64,000 bases of DNA from JACVRW01 sp963728155 (GTDB taxonomy: Bacteria; Actinomycetota; Thermoleophilia; Solirubrobacterales; Thermoleophilaceae), in contig CAVSJF010000004.1 of NCBI GenBank assembly GCA_963728155.1, forward strand, positions 442,590 through 506,589, given 5' to 3'. Position numbers and translations under genes: made by a program. This document shows, piece after piece, positions 27,925 to 36,978 of this stretch (its first letter is position 1; the number at the start of each line of letters is the position of its first letter). Under the pieces are notes generated by a model. That model did not search any database and had not been told where the DNA came from. It saw nothing but the letters and a program-made list of their open reading frames with translations.

Positions 27925-28916
27925 ATGTGGGCGGCCCTGCTGTCGCTGGCGGTGGCGCTGGCTCCTCTGGGCGCCGCAGTCGAGCCTCGCTCGGTGCCCG
28001 TCCCCGAGGACGCGTTCGGCGCCGAGGTCAGCGGTCGGGCGCTGTGCTACACCGACGATCGCTCACGGATCGTGCGCTTCGATCTGGACACGGGGCAGAG
28101 CACCGTGCTCTACGCCACCCGCGACCGAGCGGTTTCGATCACCGGCCTGCAAGCCGGCGGCGGGCGTCTTGCCGTCGAGATCAGCCGGGGGCTCAGGAGT
28201 AGGACGATTCTTGCGCTCGATCTCATCACCGGTGAACGGACGCGGATCGGGTCCGGCCGCGTCTCTCGGCGTCGCGGCTGTGGCCGGGCCGTCAAGCTCA
28301 ACCACGTCAGCCAGGTCGGCGACATCCTCGTTTTCGTCCGCGACCGTCCGCTGCAATCGGCGCCGGGGCACCCTGCTCGTTCGAGCGTTTCGCCGCGTGG
28401 GCCCACCGCTGACCTTGCTGCGCCGCCCCACGACCGAGCCCATCGTCTCGGACGGAGTGCCCTACCGCTCGCTCGAGGGGTCGCATTTCCTGACCTGGGG
28501 TGACCGTCGCGGTCGTGTGCGCGACCTCGAAAGTGGCCGCGTGCGCCGTTTCGGTGTGGACGGGAACGGCCGCGGTCTCGGCGAGGTGGACGTCGACACT
28601 CGAGGCCGTCTGCTCGTGCACGAGTACACGCTTCGCGGGCTCAGGCTCGGGCAGCTCGTGCGTCTCGGCGACCGCGTCGATTTTCAGATCGCCCGACATC
28701 CGCACGCGCTCCGCTGAAGCGCGCTTCTGCGGCGGCCGGCCGGTGCTGCACGTGCTGGCCCGTCGCTACGAGCGCCTGTCCTTGCTCGACCCGCCGGTGG
28801 TGCTCCGCGAAGGCACGCCGAGCACGCCCGACTTCACCGCCACCTGTGACGACGCTCAGTACGTGGTGCTCGACGCCGAGCAACCGCGGGCCCTCGTCTA
28901 CGACCTGCCCCGCTAA
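27925..28916 (+). CDS. Exported beta-propeller-like hypothetical protein (two frame breaks)
   Basis: About 330 residues with a signal peptide (WAALLSLAVALAPLGAAV). The mature part consists of repeated short strand motifs such as RIVRFDLDTGQ, SRTILALDLITGE, GRVRDLESGRVRRFG and RLLVHEYTLRGL, spaced like blades of a beta-propeller. No enzyme motifs. Extra bases near 28,359 and 28,700 break the frame. Three or four cysteines may form disulfides. Not recognised beyond fold-like pattern. Its stop directly abuts that of argS. Confidence 0.6.
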
Positions 28917-30524
28917 CTACATCGCCTCCGGCGCCTCGACCCCCACCAGGTCGAGCGAGCGCGCCAGCACGTCCTTGGCCTTCATGCAGATCACGATGCG
29001 CACGTCCTCGTCGCCGCCCTCCTCGGCGGCACCCACCACGCGACAGTCGCGGTAGAAGGCCGAGAACCCCTGGGCGGTCTCCAACGCGTAGGTGGTCATC
29101 CGGTGCGGGGCGCGGCGGGCGGCGGCTTCGCGCACCTCGCCGGGGAACTCGAGCAGGCGCTTGACCAGCGCGCGGGCCGAGGGATGAAACTGCTCTGCGC
29201 TCGCGCTCAGGTTGGCGCCGGACGCCGCGGCCACCCGCTCCTCCCCCGCCTTGCGGAGGATCGAGGCGATCCGGGCATGGGCGTACTGCACGTAGTACAC
29301 GGGGTTGTCCTGCGATTGGCTGCGCGCCAGTTCGAGGTCGAGATCGATGCGCGTGTCGTGACTGCGGGACACCAGGAACCAGCGAGCGGCGTCGACCCCG
29401 ATGTCGTCGACCAGGGCGTCGAGCGTGGCGATCGCTCCCGCGCGCTTTGACATCTGCACCTGCTCACCGCGCTCCAGCAGGTTGACGAACTGCATGATCA
29501 CGATCTCGTAGGCACCGGGATCGCCGCCGAGCGCCTTCCACGCCGCGCGGATTCGCTTGACGTAGCCGTGGTGGTCGGAGCCGAGCACGTTGATGGCGCG
29601 GTCGTACGCCCGCGCCACCTTGTCGGCGTGGTAGGCGATGTCGGTGGCGAAGTAGGTGAGATCGCCGTTGGAGCGCCTCAGCACGCGGTCCTTGTCGTCG
29701 CCGTCCTCGGTGGTGCGCAGCCAGACCGCGCCGTCGTGCTCGTACACGCGATCGAGTTTTCCGAGCACCTCCTCCACAGCACCGGAGTCGTGCAGCGTGC
29801 TCTCGAAGAAGAAGCGGTCCATCTCGACCCGAAAGCGCGCCAGCGTCTCCTTCACGCCCTCCACCATCAGGGCAATGGCCCGGCGCGCCAGCTCGTCCGG
29901 ATCCGCCTCGGCGCCCCCTTCGATCCGCTCAGCCAGCTCGCGCACGTACGCCCCGCTGTACTCCTCCGGCTCCTCGCCGCGCGCCCGGGCGCGGATGGCC
30001 TCGCCGAACTTGCGCACCTGGGTGCCGGAGTCGTTTACGTAGTACTCCCGCTCGACCCTGTTGCCGGCCAGCTCGAGCGTGCGCGACAGCGAGTCCCCGT
30101 AGGCGGCGTGCCGGGCGGAGGCCACGGTGATGGGGCCCGTGGGGTTGGCCGACACGAACTCGACCTGGATGCGCTCGCCGTCCTCACCCGCACCGAACCG
30201 CTCCCCCGCCGCGCGCATCGATGCGAGCGCCTCGAGGTACCAGCGGTCCGCCATGAACAGGTTGAGGAAGCCCGGGCCGGCGATCTCGACCCGGTCGACC
30301 GAGGCGCCAAGGCGCTTGCCGAGCTCGTCGCCAAGGCGCTCGGCAATCGCGCGCGGCGGCTCGCCCAGGGTGGGCGCCAGCAGCATGGCGGCGTTGGTCG
30401 AGTAGTCCCCGAAGTCCGGGCGCGGCGGGCGGTCGAGCTGCGGGGCAGCGCCGCGTCCGTTGCCGGCGAGGGAGGCCGACGTGTCACAGACGGCGGTGAA
30501 GAGCTCGGCTACCGGATCGCTCAT
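28917..30524 (-). CDS. argS: Arginyl-tRNA synthetase
   Basis: 535-residue class I synthetase. The N-terminal Add1 domain shows RPDFGDYSTNAAMLLA near 35. The catalytic domain begins EFVSANPTGPITVASARHAAYGDS near 122-145 (read in parts). The usual HxGH signature after ANPTGP is replaced by ITVAS, while MSKRAG near 340 preserves the second signature. The anticodon-binding C domain has HPSARALVKRLLEFP and ALETAQGFSAFYRDC. The rest is typical, so it is clearly ArgS. It precedes rlmH by 7 bp on the same strand with rlmH upstream, so the two are co-transcribed. Confidence 0.93.
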   Translation of the reverse strand: MSDPVAELFTAVCDTSASLAGNGRGAAPQLDRPPRPDFGDYSTNAAMLLAPTLGEPPRAIAERLGDELGKRLGASVDRVEIAGPGFLNLFMADRWYLEALASMRAAGERFGAGEDGERIQVEFVSANPTGPITVASARHAAYGDSLSRTLELAGNRVEREYYVNDSGTQVRKFGEAIRARARGEEPEEYSGAYVRELAERIEGGAEADPDELARRAIALMVEGVKETLARFRVEMDRFFFESTLHDSGAVEEVLGKLDRVYEHDGAVWLRTTEDGDDKDRVLRRSNGDLTYFATDIAYHADKVARAYDRAINVLGSDHHGYVKRIRAAWKALGGDPGAYEIVIMQFVNLLERGEQVQMSKRAGAIATLDALVDDIGVDAARWFLVSRSHDTRIDLDLELARSQSQDNPVYYVQYAHARIASILRKAGEERVAAASGANLSASAEQFHPSARALVKRLLEFPGEVREAAARRAPHRMTTYALETAQGFSAFYRDCRVVGAAEEGGDEDVRIVICMKAKDVLARSLDLVGVEAPEAM

Positions 30525-30531
30525 AGAACAA

Positions 30532-30936
30532 TTAATAGTGGTAGGGCTCGCGGGCGAGGATCTTGTGGGCGCGGTAGATCTGCTCGAGCAGCACCACGCG
30601 GGCGAGCTGGTGGGGCAGAGTCATCGGCCCCAGCGACAGCCGCATGTCGGCCTCGAGCTCGAGCCCGGTGGGGCCACCGATCACGAAGCAGACATCGCGC
30701 CCGTCGCGACGACGCTCCTCGATCCACCGGCTCAGCTCCTCCGAGCCCAGCTGCTGGCCGTCGCCGGCCAGCAGCACCACCAGCGCGCGCTCGGGAATGC
30801 GCCGCTGCACGGCCTCGTCCTCGCGAACCTCGATCAGCTCCACCTTGGCGTGCCCGGCGAGCATCTTGCGGTAGTGCTCGACGTCGTCCTGGTAGGGCGG
30901 ACGCACTCGCCCCACGGCGATCACTGAGATCCGCAT
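30532..30936 (-). CDS. rlmH: 23S rRNA (pseudouridine1915-N3)-methyltransferase RlmH
   Basis: 134 residues, slightly shorter than the E. coli protein. SPOUT fold: N-terminal RISVIAVGRV, SAM loop VCFVIGGPTGLE near 92, and C terminus LLEQIYRAHKILAREPYHY, which binds the ribosome. It methylates helix 69 of 23S rRNA in 70S ribosomes. Starts with ATG 9 bp after a TACTAT box and is divergent from the DUF3467 gene with only 20 bp between start codons. Confidence 0.95.
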   Translation of the reverse strand: MRISVIAVGRVRPPYQDDVEHYRKMLAGHAKVELIEVREDEAVQRRIPERALVVLLAGDGQQLGSEELSRWIEERRRDGRDVCFVIGGPTGLELEADMRLSLGPMTLPHQLARVVLLEQIYRAHKILAREPYHY

Positions 30937-30944
30937 GAGACTGC

Positions 30945-30951
30945 GATAGTA
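30945..30951. promoter_or_regulatory. Overlapping divergent -10 boxes
   Basis: Plus strand GATAGT (30945-30950) is 6 bases before ATG 30957. Minus strand TACTAT (30946-30951) is 9 bases before ATG 30936. The two boxes occupy nearly the same seven bases, so polymerase binding for rlmH-argS and the DUF3467 gene should be mutually exclusive. Confidence 0.5.
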
Positions 30952-30956
30952 CGCCC

Positions 30957-31304
30957 ATGCCCGAGGACGCCGAGCGCCACTTCAACATCCACACCGACCC
31001 CGAGACGATGGCGGGCCACTACGCCAACTTCGCCAACGTCTCGCACTCCGATTACGAGTTCACCCTCACCTTCGCGCGCGTGGATCACGAGGTCGAGGAC
31101 GGTGAGGTCCCGGGCGTGGTGGTGGCGCGGATCAACATCGCCCCTCGATTCATGCGCGAGCTGATCGACGCAATGGAGGACAACTTCTCCAAGTGGCAGA
31201 CCCGGGAGGGGATCCGTGAACTGCCGGAGTTCGACAACGGTCCGCCCGAGGCTCCGGACGCTCCCGACGCTCCCGAGACGCCGGAACCGCCGAAGCCCGC
31301 CTAG
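30957..31304 (+). CDS. DUF3467 family protein
   Basis: 115 residues. YANFANVSHSDYEFTLTFARVDHE near 20-43 (in parts) and ARINIAPRFMRELIDAMEDNFSKW near 62-85 are the family pattern. It is followed by an acidic, Pro-rich tail of about 25 residues (PEAPDAPDAPETPEPP). The family is widespread with no defined role. Its stop shares CTAG with the convergent M28 peptidase. Confidence 0.85.
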   Translation: MPEDAERHFNIHTDPETMAGHYANFANVSHSDYEFTLTFARVDHEVEDGEVPGVVVARINIAPRFMRELIDAMEDNFSKWQTREGIRELPEFDNGPPEAPDAPDAPETPEPPKPA

Positions 31305-32462
31305 CCGCGCACGTAGGCCTCGCACACCTCCGCCGCAGCTTCGACCGACTCCCAGCTCAGGTTCTCGGGGACGTCGGAGGGCCAGTGGTAGTTGGCGGGG
31401 AACTTCGTCTCGTCCACCCCGCCCAGCGTGCAGGTGGCGTAGCCGGCGCGCACGGCGATCAGCGCGTCGGTGGCCGCGACGGTCCGCAGCCCGCGCCGCA
31501 GCTCCACCCCCGCCCGCTCCCCGGCGGCCGCCAACGCCTCGCGCGAGGCCCTCGGGGTAGAGGCGCATGCGCAGCATCCCCTCCCCCTCCACCACGCACA
31601 GGTGGGGCGAGCCGACACATTCGAGACACAGGAACTCCGTCCAGGCGGTGCTGAGGGCGGCCGCGTGGCGGGCAACGAAGCCCTGCATACCTTCCATGAA
31701 CGACTCCTCGGAGCCGGTGGAGAGGATGATCACCCTCACCCCCTCCGGCGGGCGTTCGGCCAGAGCGTGGGCCAGAGCGGTGAGCGCCGCCACCGCGCTC
31801 AGGTTGTCGTTTGCGCCGGGCACCACCGGCCGGGTGCCGATGTCGGCCATGGCGGCAGCCGAGCCGGCGGCCAGGAAGCAGCCCAGGCCGCGCAGTGCGC
31901 GCAGGCCGGTCAGGCCCCAGAGCGCCAGCAGCACGGGGCCGAGGAACACCGCGAAGAGAATGGGGAAGCTCTGGTTCGACTTGGCGTGAAGGCGGGGCAT
32001 GCGCTTCATGGCCACCCGGGGCAGGGCGGGATGGAACACGAGACCGGAGTGGGCGGCGTCGTGGTGGGCGATGAACACCACCGTGCGCTCGGCGTGGCGA
32101 TCGCCCAGCTCGGCCACCACGTTGTGCGTGGTTCGCGAGGGGAGGGCGCGGCGGCGAAACCAAAGGCGCCCGCCGCCCACGTCGTCGTAGATGGCGGCCG
32201 AGGCGACCGCTCCGGCGAGCGCCGCGAGGCGGCGCCTTCCGGTCGCGGCCGCGGCCAGGGCGGCGGCGTTCAGCAGCCCCAGGGGCCACCAGTAGCCGCC
32301 GTGGGCGCGTTCGGGCTCGATGCGCACGTCGCGCGCGCCGGCTCGCTCGAACTCGACCTTCAGCCACTCGGCCGCGCGCCGCTCCCCCTCGTCCGCGGAG
32401 GGCCGCTCGTAGGACGCGAGCTCTCGTACCACCCGCTCGATCAGGGCGCGGCGCTCGGTCAT
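31301..32462 (-). CDS. M28 family zinc peptidase with membrane segments (one frame break)
   Basis: About 387 residues. Metal ligands are visible in FIAHHDAAHSG near 135, PGANDNLSA near 215 (bridging Asp), the catalytic Glu pair in STGSEESFMEG near 250, and WTEFLCLECVG further on. The final His is probably in PANYHWPSD near 365. Two or three hydrophobic segments (about 60-90 and 175-205) suggest membrane attachment. One extra base near 31,555 separates RLYPE from ASREALAAAGERAG. Likely aminopeptidase. Overlaps the M48 stop/start in ATGA, so both membrane peptidases are co-transcribed. Confidence 0.83.
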
Positions 32463-33707
32463 GGTTCGTTGCCGGCGTTGAACGCCTCGCCGATCCCGAT
32501 GCGTTGCGCCGTGGTGGGGTGGGTCCCGAACAGGAGCTGGGTCAGGCCGGGCGGGTCAGGATCGGAGATGTTGCGCAGCGCCAGCCGGCGTTCGAGCTGA
32601 ACGAAGGCGGCCGGATCCTGGGTCAGGCGCAGGGAGAAGGCGTCGGCGCGGGCCTCGACCTGGCGCGACAGCACGTTGGAGGCGGCGCCGACGCCGAACG
32701 AGACGATCGCGATGGCGAGCGCGAGAGCCGGGATCACGATCGGTCCCGGCTTTCGCTGCGGATCGCCGAGGCCCTCTCGCCGGGCGAATCGCTCGGCCAG
32801 CGCCTGGGCCAGGAAGGTGCCGGCGGGAGCCACGAGCGCGAACCAGAGCAGCCCGCGCAAGAGGTCGTTGTGCTTCTGATGGCCGAGCTCGTGGGCCACC
32901 ACGAGGCGCGTTTGATCGCGCGGGAAGGCCGAGATCAGGTTGTCGTAGAGCACCACGCGCTTGGTGTGGCCGAGGCCGTTTACGTAGGCGTTGGCCGCGG
33001 TCGTGCGACGGCTCGCGTCGACCCGGTACACCTCCCCTACGTCCACGCCGGCCTCCTTGGCCAGCTCGAGCACGTCCGACCGCGTGGGGCCCGGGGGCAG
33101 GGGCTCGAACTTGTTGAAGAGGGGGTCGATCACCACCGGGAAGAGCCAGATCGTGACCACCCCGAAGAGCACGATCGCCGCGGAGGCGGGCGCCCACCAG
33201 TTGCGCCGGAATCGCCGGATCAGGGCCATGGCGAGCGCCCCTCCGGCGGCGGCGAACACCGCGCTCATGGCCGACGACTTGGCCACGTCGCCCAGCCAGG
33301 GCAGCCAGCTCTGCGTGGACAGTCCCGACGTCGACCGCGCGCACGTGGCTCACGGCCGACAGAGGCAGCTCGACGGCCACCAGGAGCAGCGAAAGGCCCG
33401 CTCCCACCGCCGCCCCGCCCAGGATGGGGCGCGGGGCGATCCGGTCGAAGACCCGCCTCGGGGGCCGCCAGGTAAGCAGGGCCAGCGTGGCCGTTCCCGC
33501 CACCAGACCGCCGATTCCGAGCAGGCGCTGAACGCTGCGAAAGTCCTCGGCCCGGTCGAGCTGAAAGGCCGTGAAGTACCCTGTCACGTCGACCGAAGCC
33601 GGTTCGATGAGGCCGGACCGCGGGCGAAGCAGGAAGGTGGCCACCCCGGCGGCGGCCACCACCACCACGAGCGCCAGCGGCAGCCGCGAACGTCCCCGAA
33701 GTCTCAT
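32459..33707 (-). CDS. M48 family (Ste24/CAAX-protease-like) membrane metallopeptidase (one frame break)
   Basis: About 415 residues, like Ste24 family members. The N-terminal half has several helices (PLALVVVVAAAGVATFLL, GGAAVGAGLSLLLVAVELPL). The zinc motif VVAHELGHQKHND is near 270, with the third ligand in RQVEARADAF near 340. TTAANAYVNGLGHTKRVVLYDNLI near 240-260 (read in parts) is characteristic. One extra base near 33,325 breaks the frame between HVRAVDVG and LSTQSWLPWLGD. It would cleave membrane or lipid-modified proteins. Divergent from the phosphoesterase gene with 27 bp between starts. Confidence 0.87.
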
Positions 33708-33734
33708 CTTCTCGACACTGTAGAAGGCATCCCG

Positions 33735-34469
33735 ATGCGCATTGCGTTGCTCTCTGACGTCCACGGAAACCTGCCGGCCTTCGAGGCCGTGCTGGCCGAC
33801 GTGGACGCCTGCGCACCCGACGAGATCTGGTGCCTGGGGGATCTCGTGGGCTACGGCGCCGAGCCGGACGGCTGTGTGGCCCTGGCGTCCGAGCGCTGCG
33901 ACGTCTGCCTGGCCGGGAACCACGACAAGGCGGTCACGGGGGCGCTCGATATCGCCGAGTTCTCCCCGAACGCCGCGGACGCGGCGGTATGGACCCGCGA
34001 GCACATCGGCGCGGAGGCCCTCGCCTTCCTGAAGCGGCTGCCGACCTCCGAGGAGGGCCGCGAGATCGGCCTGTGGCACGCGTCCCCGCGCGATCCGGTG
34101 TGGGAGTACGTGATGTCCTACGACCTCGCGGAGGAGAACATGGACTTCATGGACGCCCGGGTCGGCGCCGTGGGCCACACGCATCTTGCGCTGTGGTTTC
34201 ACCGCGACGGCGGGCCGGGCGAGCCCGAGGGCGAGATAGCCAAGGGCGGGCTGGAGCTCGACCTGAGCGAGGGCCAGTGGCTGGTGAACCCGGGGGGAGT
34301 CGGTCAGCCCCGCGACGGTGACCCGCGGGCCGCGTGGCTCCTGCTAGACACAGAGGAGTGGAGCGCGCAGTGGCGGCGCGTCGAATATCCGATTGACGCC
34401 GCGGCATCAGCCATTGTTGAGGCGGGCCTGCCCGACGACCTCGCGAAACGGCTCTATCAAGGACTATGA
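33735..34469 (+). CDS. Calcineurin-like metallophosphoesterase (YfcE/MJ0936-type)
   Basis: 244 residues. Motifs in order: LLSDVHGNLPAFEAVL near 5, CLGDLVGYGAEPD near 33, LAGNHDKAV near 57, LWHASPRDP near 112, and VGHTHLALWF near 150. All di-metal ligands are present, so it is an active phosphodiesterase or phosphatase with unknown substrate. First gene of a three-gene operon: ATGA overlap with the lipoprotein, then TTGA overlap with the kinase. This coupling with a Ser/Thr kinase suggests a phospho-protein or nucleotide signalling link (inference). Confidence 0.92.
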   Translation: MRIALLSDVHGNLPAFEAVLADVDACAPDEIWCLGDLVGYGAEPDGCVALASERCDVCLAGNHDKAVTGALDIAEFSPNAADAAVWTREHIGAEALAFLKRLPTSEEGREIGLWHASPRDPVWEYVMSYDLAEENMDFMDARVGAVGHTHLALWFHRDGGPGEPEGEIAKGGLELDLSEGQWLVNPGGVGQPRDGDPRAAWLLLDTEEWSAQWRRVEYPIDAAASAIVEAGLPDDLAKRLYQGL

Positions 34470-34993
34470 GACTTCGCCCGACAATCGCTCTGCTCGCGCT
34501 CGCCGCCGCGCTGGGCGCCGGCTGCGGCTCCGACGAGGAGCAGGGGAGCCCGCTTCCCGAGCAGGCGGTGACCGACCTGGATTCCCGCCTGGATGAGGTG
34601 GAGCGGCGCATGGACGCGGGCGGCGGGGCCTGCGCGGACATCATCAGCGACACGCTGCCGGCGGTGAACACGACCATCCAGTCCCTGCCCGAGGATGTCG
34701 ACCCCGACGTCCGCCAGGCGCTGCTCGACGGCTTCAACCGCCTGTTCGAGCTCACGAGCGAGCAGTGCGACGTCGACAAGGGCCAGGAGACCGAGCCCGA
34801 GCCGCTGCTCGAGCCGGAGCCCGAGACCGAGACGGAGACCACGCCCACCGAGACGGAGACCACGCCGACGGAGACGGAGACCACTCCCACCGAAACCACT
34901 CCGACGACCCCCGAGGAGACCACGCCCACGGAGGAGGACCCGAGCGCGCAGGACGGCAACGGCGGGACCCTGAGCCCGGAGGGCGACGGTTGA
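34466..34993 (+). CDS. Lipoprotein with Thr/Glu/Pro repeat tail
   Basis: 175 residues. The signal TIALLALAAALGAGC has its lipobox Cys near 20. A folded part (about 30-105) has two further cysteines (GGGACADIIS and TSEQCDVDKG), probably a disulfide. The C-terminal 65 residues are low complexity, with three exact 7-residue TETTPTE units (34832-34894), acidic and probably extended through the wall. It lies between a phosphoesterase and a membrane kinase with start/stop overlaps, so it may be the extracellular partner of the kinase (inference). No family recognised. Confidence 0.75.
   Translation: MRLRPTIALLALAAALGAGCGSDEEQGSPLPEQAVTDLDSRLDEVERRMDAGGGACADIISDTLPAVNTTIQSLPEDVDPDVRQALLDGFNRLFELTSEQCDVDKGQETEPEPLLEPEPETETETTPTETETTPTETETTPTETTPTTPEETTPTEEDPSAQDGNGGTLSPEGDG
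34832..34894 (+). repeat. Three 21-bp tandem repeats in the lipoprotein gene
   Basis: Three consecutive 21-base units encode TETTPTE each, followed by degenerate copies to about 34,935. Near-identical units can expand or contract by slippage, varying the length of the protein's stalk. Confidence 0.85.
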
Positions 34994-36183
34994 GCCCCCC
35001 GCAGATGATCGCCGGCCGCTACCAGATCGAGAACCGGTTGGGCGCCGGCGGCATGTCGACCGTGTTCCGGGCCACCGACTCGGTGCTCGAGCGGTCGGTG
35101 GCGGTGAAGCTGCTGGCCGAGCACCTCGCCGAGGACGCCGACTTCGTGGCCCGCTTCCGGCGCGAGGCCCTCGCGGCCGCCCGGCTCCAGCACCCGAACA
35201 TCGTCCAGGTGTTCGACTCGGGCCGCGACCCCGAAAGCGACCGCCACTACATCGTCATGGAGTACGTCGACGGCCCCTCCTGCGCCGATCTGCTGCGCGA
35301 GCACTCGATGCTCGACGTGGAATGGACCGTCCACCTCCTGCGTGACGCCTGCCACGGTCTCGACTACGCCCACCGGGCCGGGGTGGTGCACCGTGACGTG
35401 AAGCCCGGCAACCTGCTCGTGGCTCGCGAGACCAACGCCACCAAGCTGGCCGACTTCGGCATAGCGAAGGCCGCGGAGCAGACGCGCATCACCCAGGTGG
35501 GGGCGGTGCTCGGCACCGCGGCCTACCTGTCGCCCGAGCAGGCGCGCGGCGAGGAGGCCGGGCCCCCGTCCGACCTCTACTCGCTCGGAGTGTGCGCCTA
35601 CCAGTTCCTCACCGGCCGGCTTCCTCACGAGTACAGCTCGCTGACCGAGCTCGCCCTCAAGCAGCAGCAGGATCCGGTGGAGCCGATCACCGATCTGCGC
35701 CCCGAGGTACCACCCCAGCTCGACGCCGCCGTCCGGCTGTGCCTCGAGCGCGAGCCGGGCAGCCGCTACCGCTCGGCGCTCGAGCTGGGGCAGGCCCTCG
35801 AGGCCGGCATGCACGGAGAGGCCACCGAGGCCACTCGCCGGCTGGCCCTGAGCGACACCGACGCCACGCGCGCGCTGGCCGCGACCGAGATCACCTCGTC
35901 CACCCGGGCCATGCCCCGAACCTCTTACGCGCCCCCGTCGAACGCCCAGCGCCTGCGCGAGCAGACGCCCGCGCCCCCGGCCCCCCGCGAGACCCGCGAC
36001 GGGAGCCGCCGCGGGCTGGCCTCGTTCTTCGCCCTGCTGCTCGTGCTGGTCGCGGTGGGCGCCGTGGCCATCGCGCTGCTGGCGTCAAACGAGGGCGACA
36101 CGCCCGTGCAGGCGCCGAACGCCGACGAGGTGCAGCAGCAGATCGACGAGCTGCGCGACTTCATCGGCGAGAACGCGCCCTAG
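34990..36183 (+). CDS. Membrane Ser/Thr protein kinase (Pkn-type)
   Basis: 397 residues from the TTG start (TTGA overlap); ATG at 35005 is the alternative. Kinase domain about 8-270: GAGGMSTVF P-loop, VAVKLL lysine, HRDVKPGNLL catalytic loop, DFGIAKA, LGTAAYLSPEQARGE activation segment, SDLYSLGVCAYQFLTG. A juxtamembrane Thr/Pro/Ala-rich linker (about 275-340), probably autophosphorylated, precedes one transmembrane helix (about 343-365). A short 30-residue extracellular tail follows, with no PASTA repeats. The sensing role may fall to the preceding lipoprotein. Its stop shares CTAG with the convergent hydrolase. Confidence 0.93.
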   Translation: MSPPQMIAGRYQIENRLGAGGMSTVFRATDSVLERSVAVKLLAEHLAEDADFVARFRREALAAARLQHPNIVQVFDSGRDPESDRHYIVMEYVDGPSCADLLREHSMLDVEWTVHLLRDACHGLDYAHRAGVVHRDVKPGNLLVARETNATKLADFGIAKAAEQTRITQVGAVLGTAAYLSPEQARGEEAGPPSDLYSLGVCAYQFLTGRLPHEYSSLTELALKQQQDPVEPITDLRPEVPPQLDAAVRLCLEREPGSRYRSALELGQALEAGMHGEATEATRRLALSDTDATRALAATEITSSTRAMPRTSYAPPSNAQRLREQTPAPPAPRETRDGSRRGLASFFALLLVLVAVGAVAIALLASNEGDTPVQAPNADEVQQQIDELRDFIGENAP

Positions 36184-36978
36184 TCGCGCGGGCGCGTGTG
36201 AGCGGCAGAAGCGGCGCACGGCGTCGTTGAACTCCTCGGGCCGCTCCAGGTTGCTCACGTGACCGCAGCCCGGGATCACCACGAGCTCCGTGTCCGGAAT
36301 CGCCCGCTCGAGCTCGTGCGCCACGCTCAGCGGTGAGCGCACGTCGAGCTCGCCCCAGATCAGCAGGGTGGGCACGTCGATGGAGGGCAGCAGGTCGCGC
36401 TGATCGGCCTCGGCCATCACGTTCAGCTGAGTCCTGAGGCTCTCGGGCCGAACCGACGCGACCATCGCCTCGAGCAACGCCACCGAGTCCGCCGGCGGGT
36501 TGCCGCCAAACAGCCCGGGGAGGGTGGGATCGAACTCCTCGGCGGGCGCGGCAAGCATCTCGCGCGCGCCCGCGAGCCGGGCCTGGATCTCCTTCGGGGG
36601 GAGCGATCCCTTCCAGCCGGCGTAGGTGTCGACCAGCAGCAGGGTCGCGACCAGGTCCGGACGGTGGCGGTAGAGCTCCTGCACCACGGTCCCGCCCCAG
36701 GAAAGTCCGGCCACGTGCGCGGGCCCCAGGTCGAGAGCCTCGATCAGCGCGGCGAGGCAACTCGCGTAGTCCGCCAAGGCGAAATCCACCGGGACGTCCG
36801 AGGAGCGCCCGGCGCCCGGCTCATCCCAGGCCACGACCGTGAACTCGTCAGAGAGGGCGTCCAACTGTGGCTGCCAGCCGCGGCCATCCGCGGCGGCGCC
36901 GTGCACCAGCACCAGCGGCGGGCCGTCGCCGGCGCGCCGGTAGGCGATCTCGAGCCCGTCAGCGCGGACGGTCGGCAC
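36180..36978 (-). CDS. Alpha/beta hydrolase (C-terminal frame break)
   Basis: About 265 residues. PLVLVHGAAADGRGW near 22, the nucleophile elbow GLSWGGT near 92, the acid in IWGELDVRS near 210 and the histidine in PGCGHVSNLERPEEF near 237 complete the triad. Resembles 3-oxoadipate enol-lactone hydrolase/haloperoxidase-like enzymes. In the present frame it runs on past the expected end to 36085; one base change near 36,195 would end it as RPRD at the TAG sharing CTAG with the kinase. GTG start overlaps the FAD oxidoreductase gene by 20 bp, so it is the last gene of the glycolytic operon. Confidence 0.82.

Noticed and set aside
30921..32462. Long read-through of the M28 peptidase into the DUF3467 and rlmH region
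   Set aside because: Similarity ends at the extra base near 31,555. The other frame gives the proper C terminus ending at CTAG 31301-31304.
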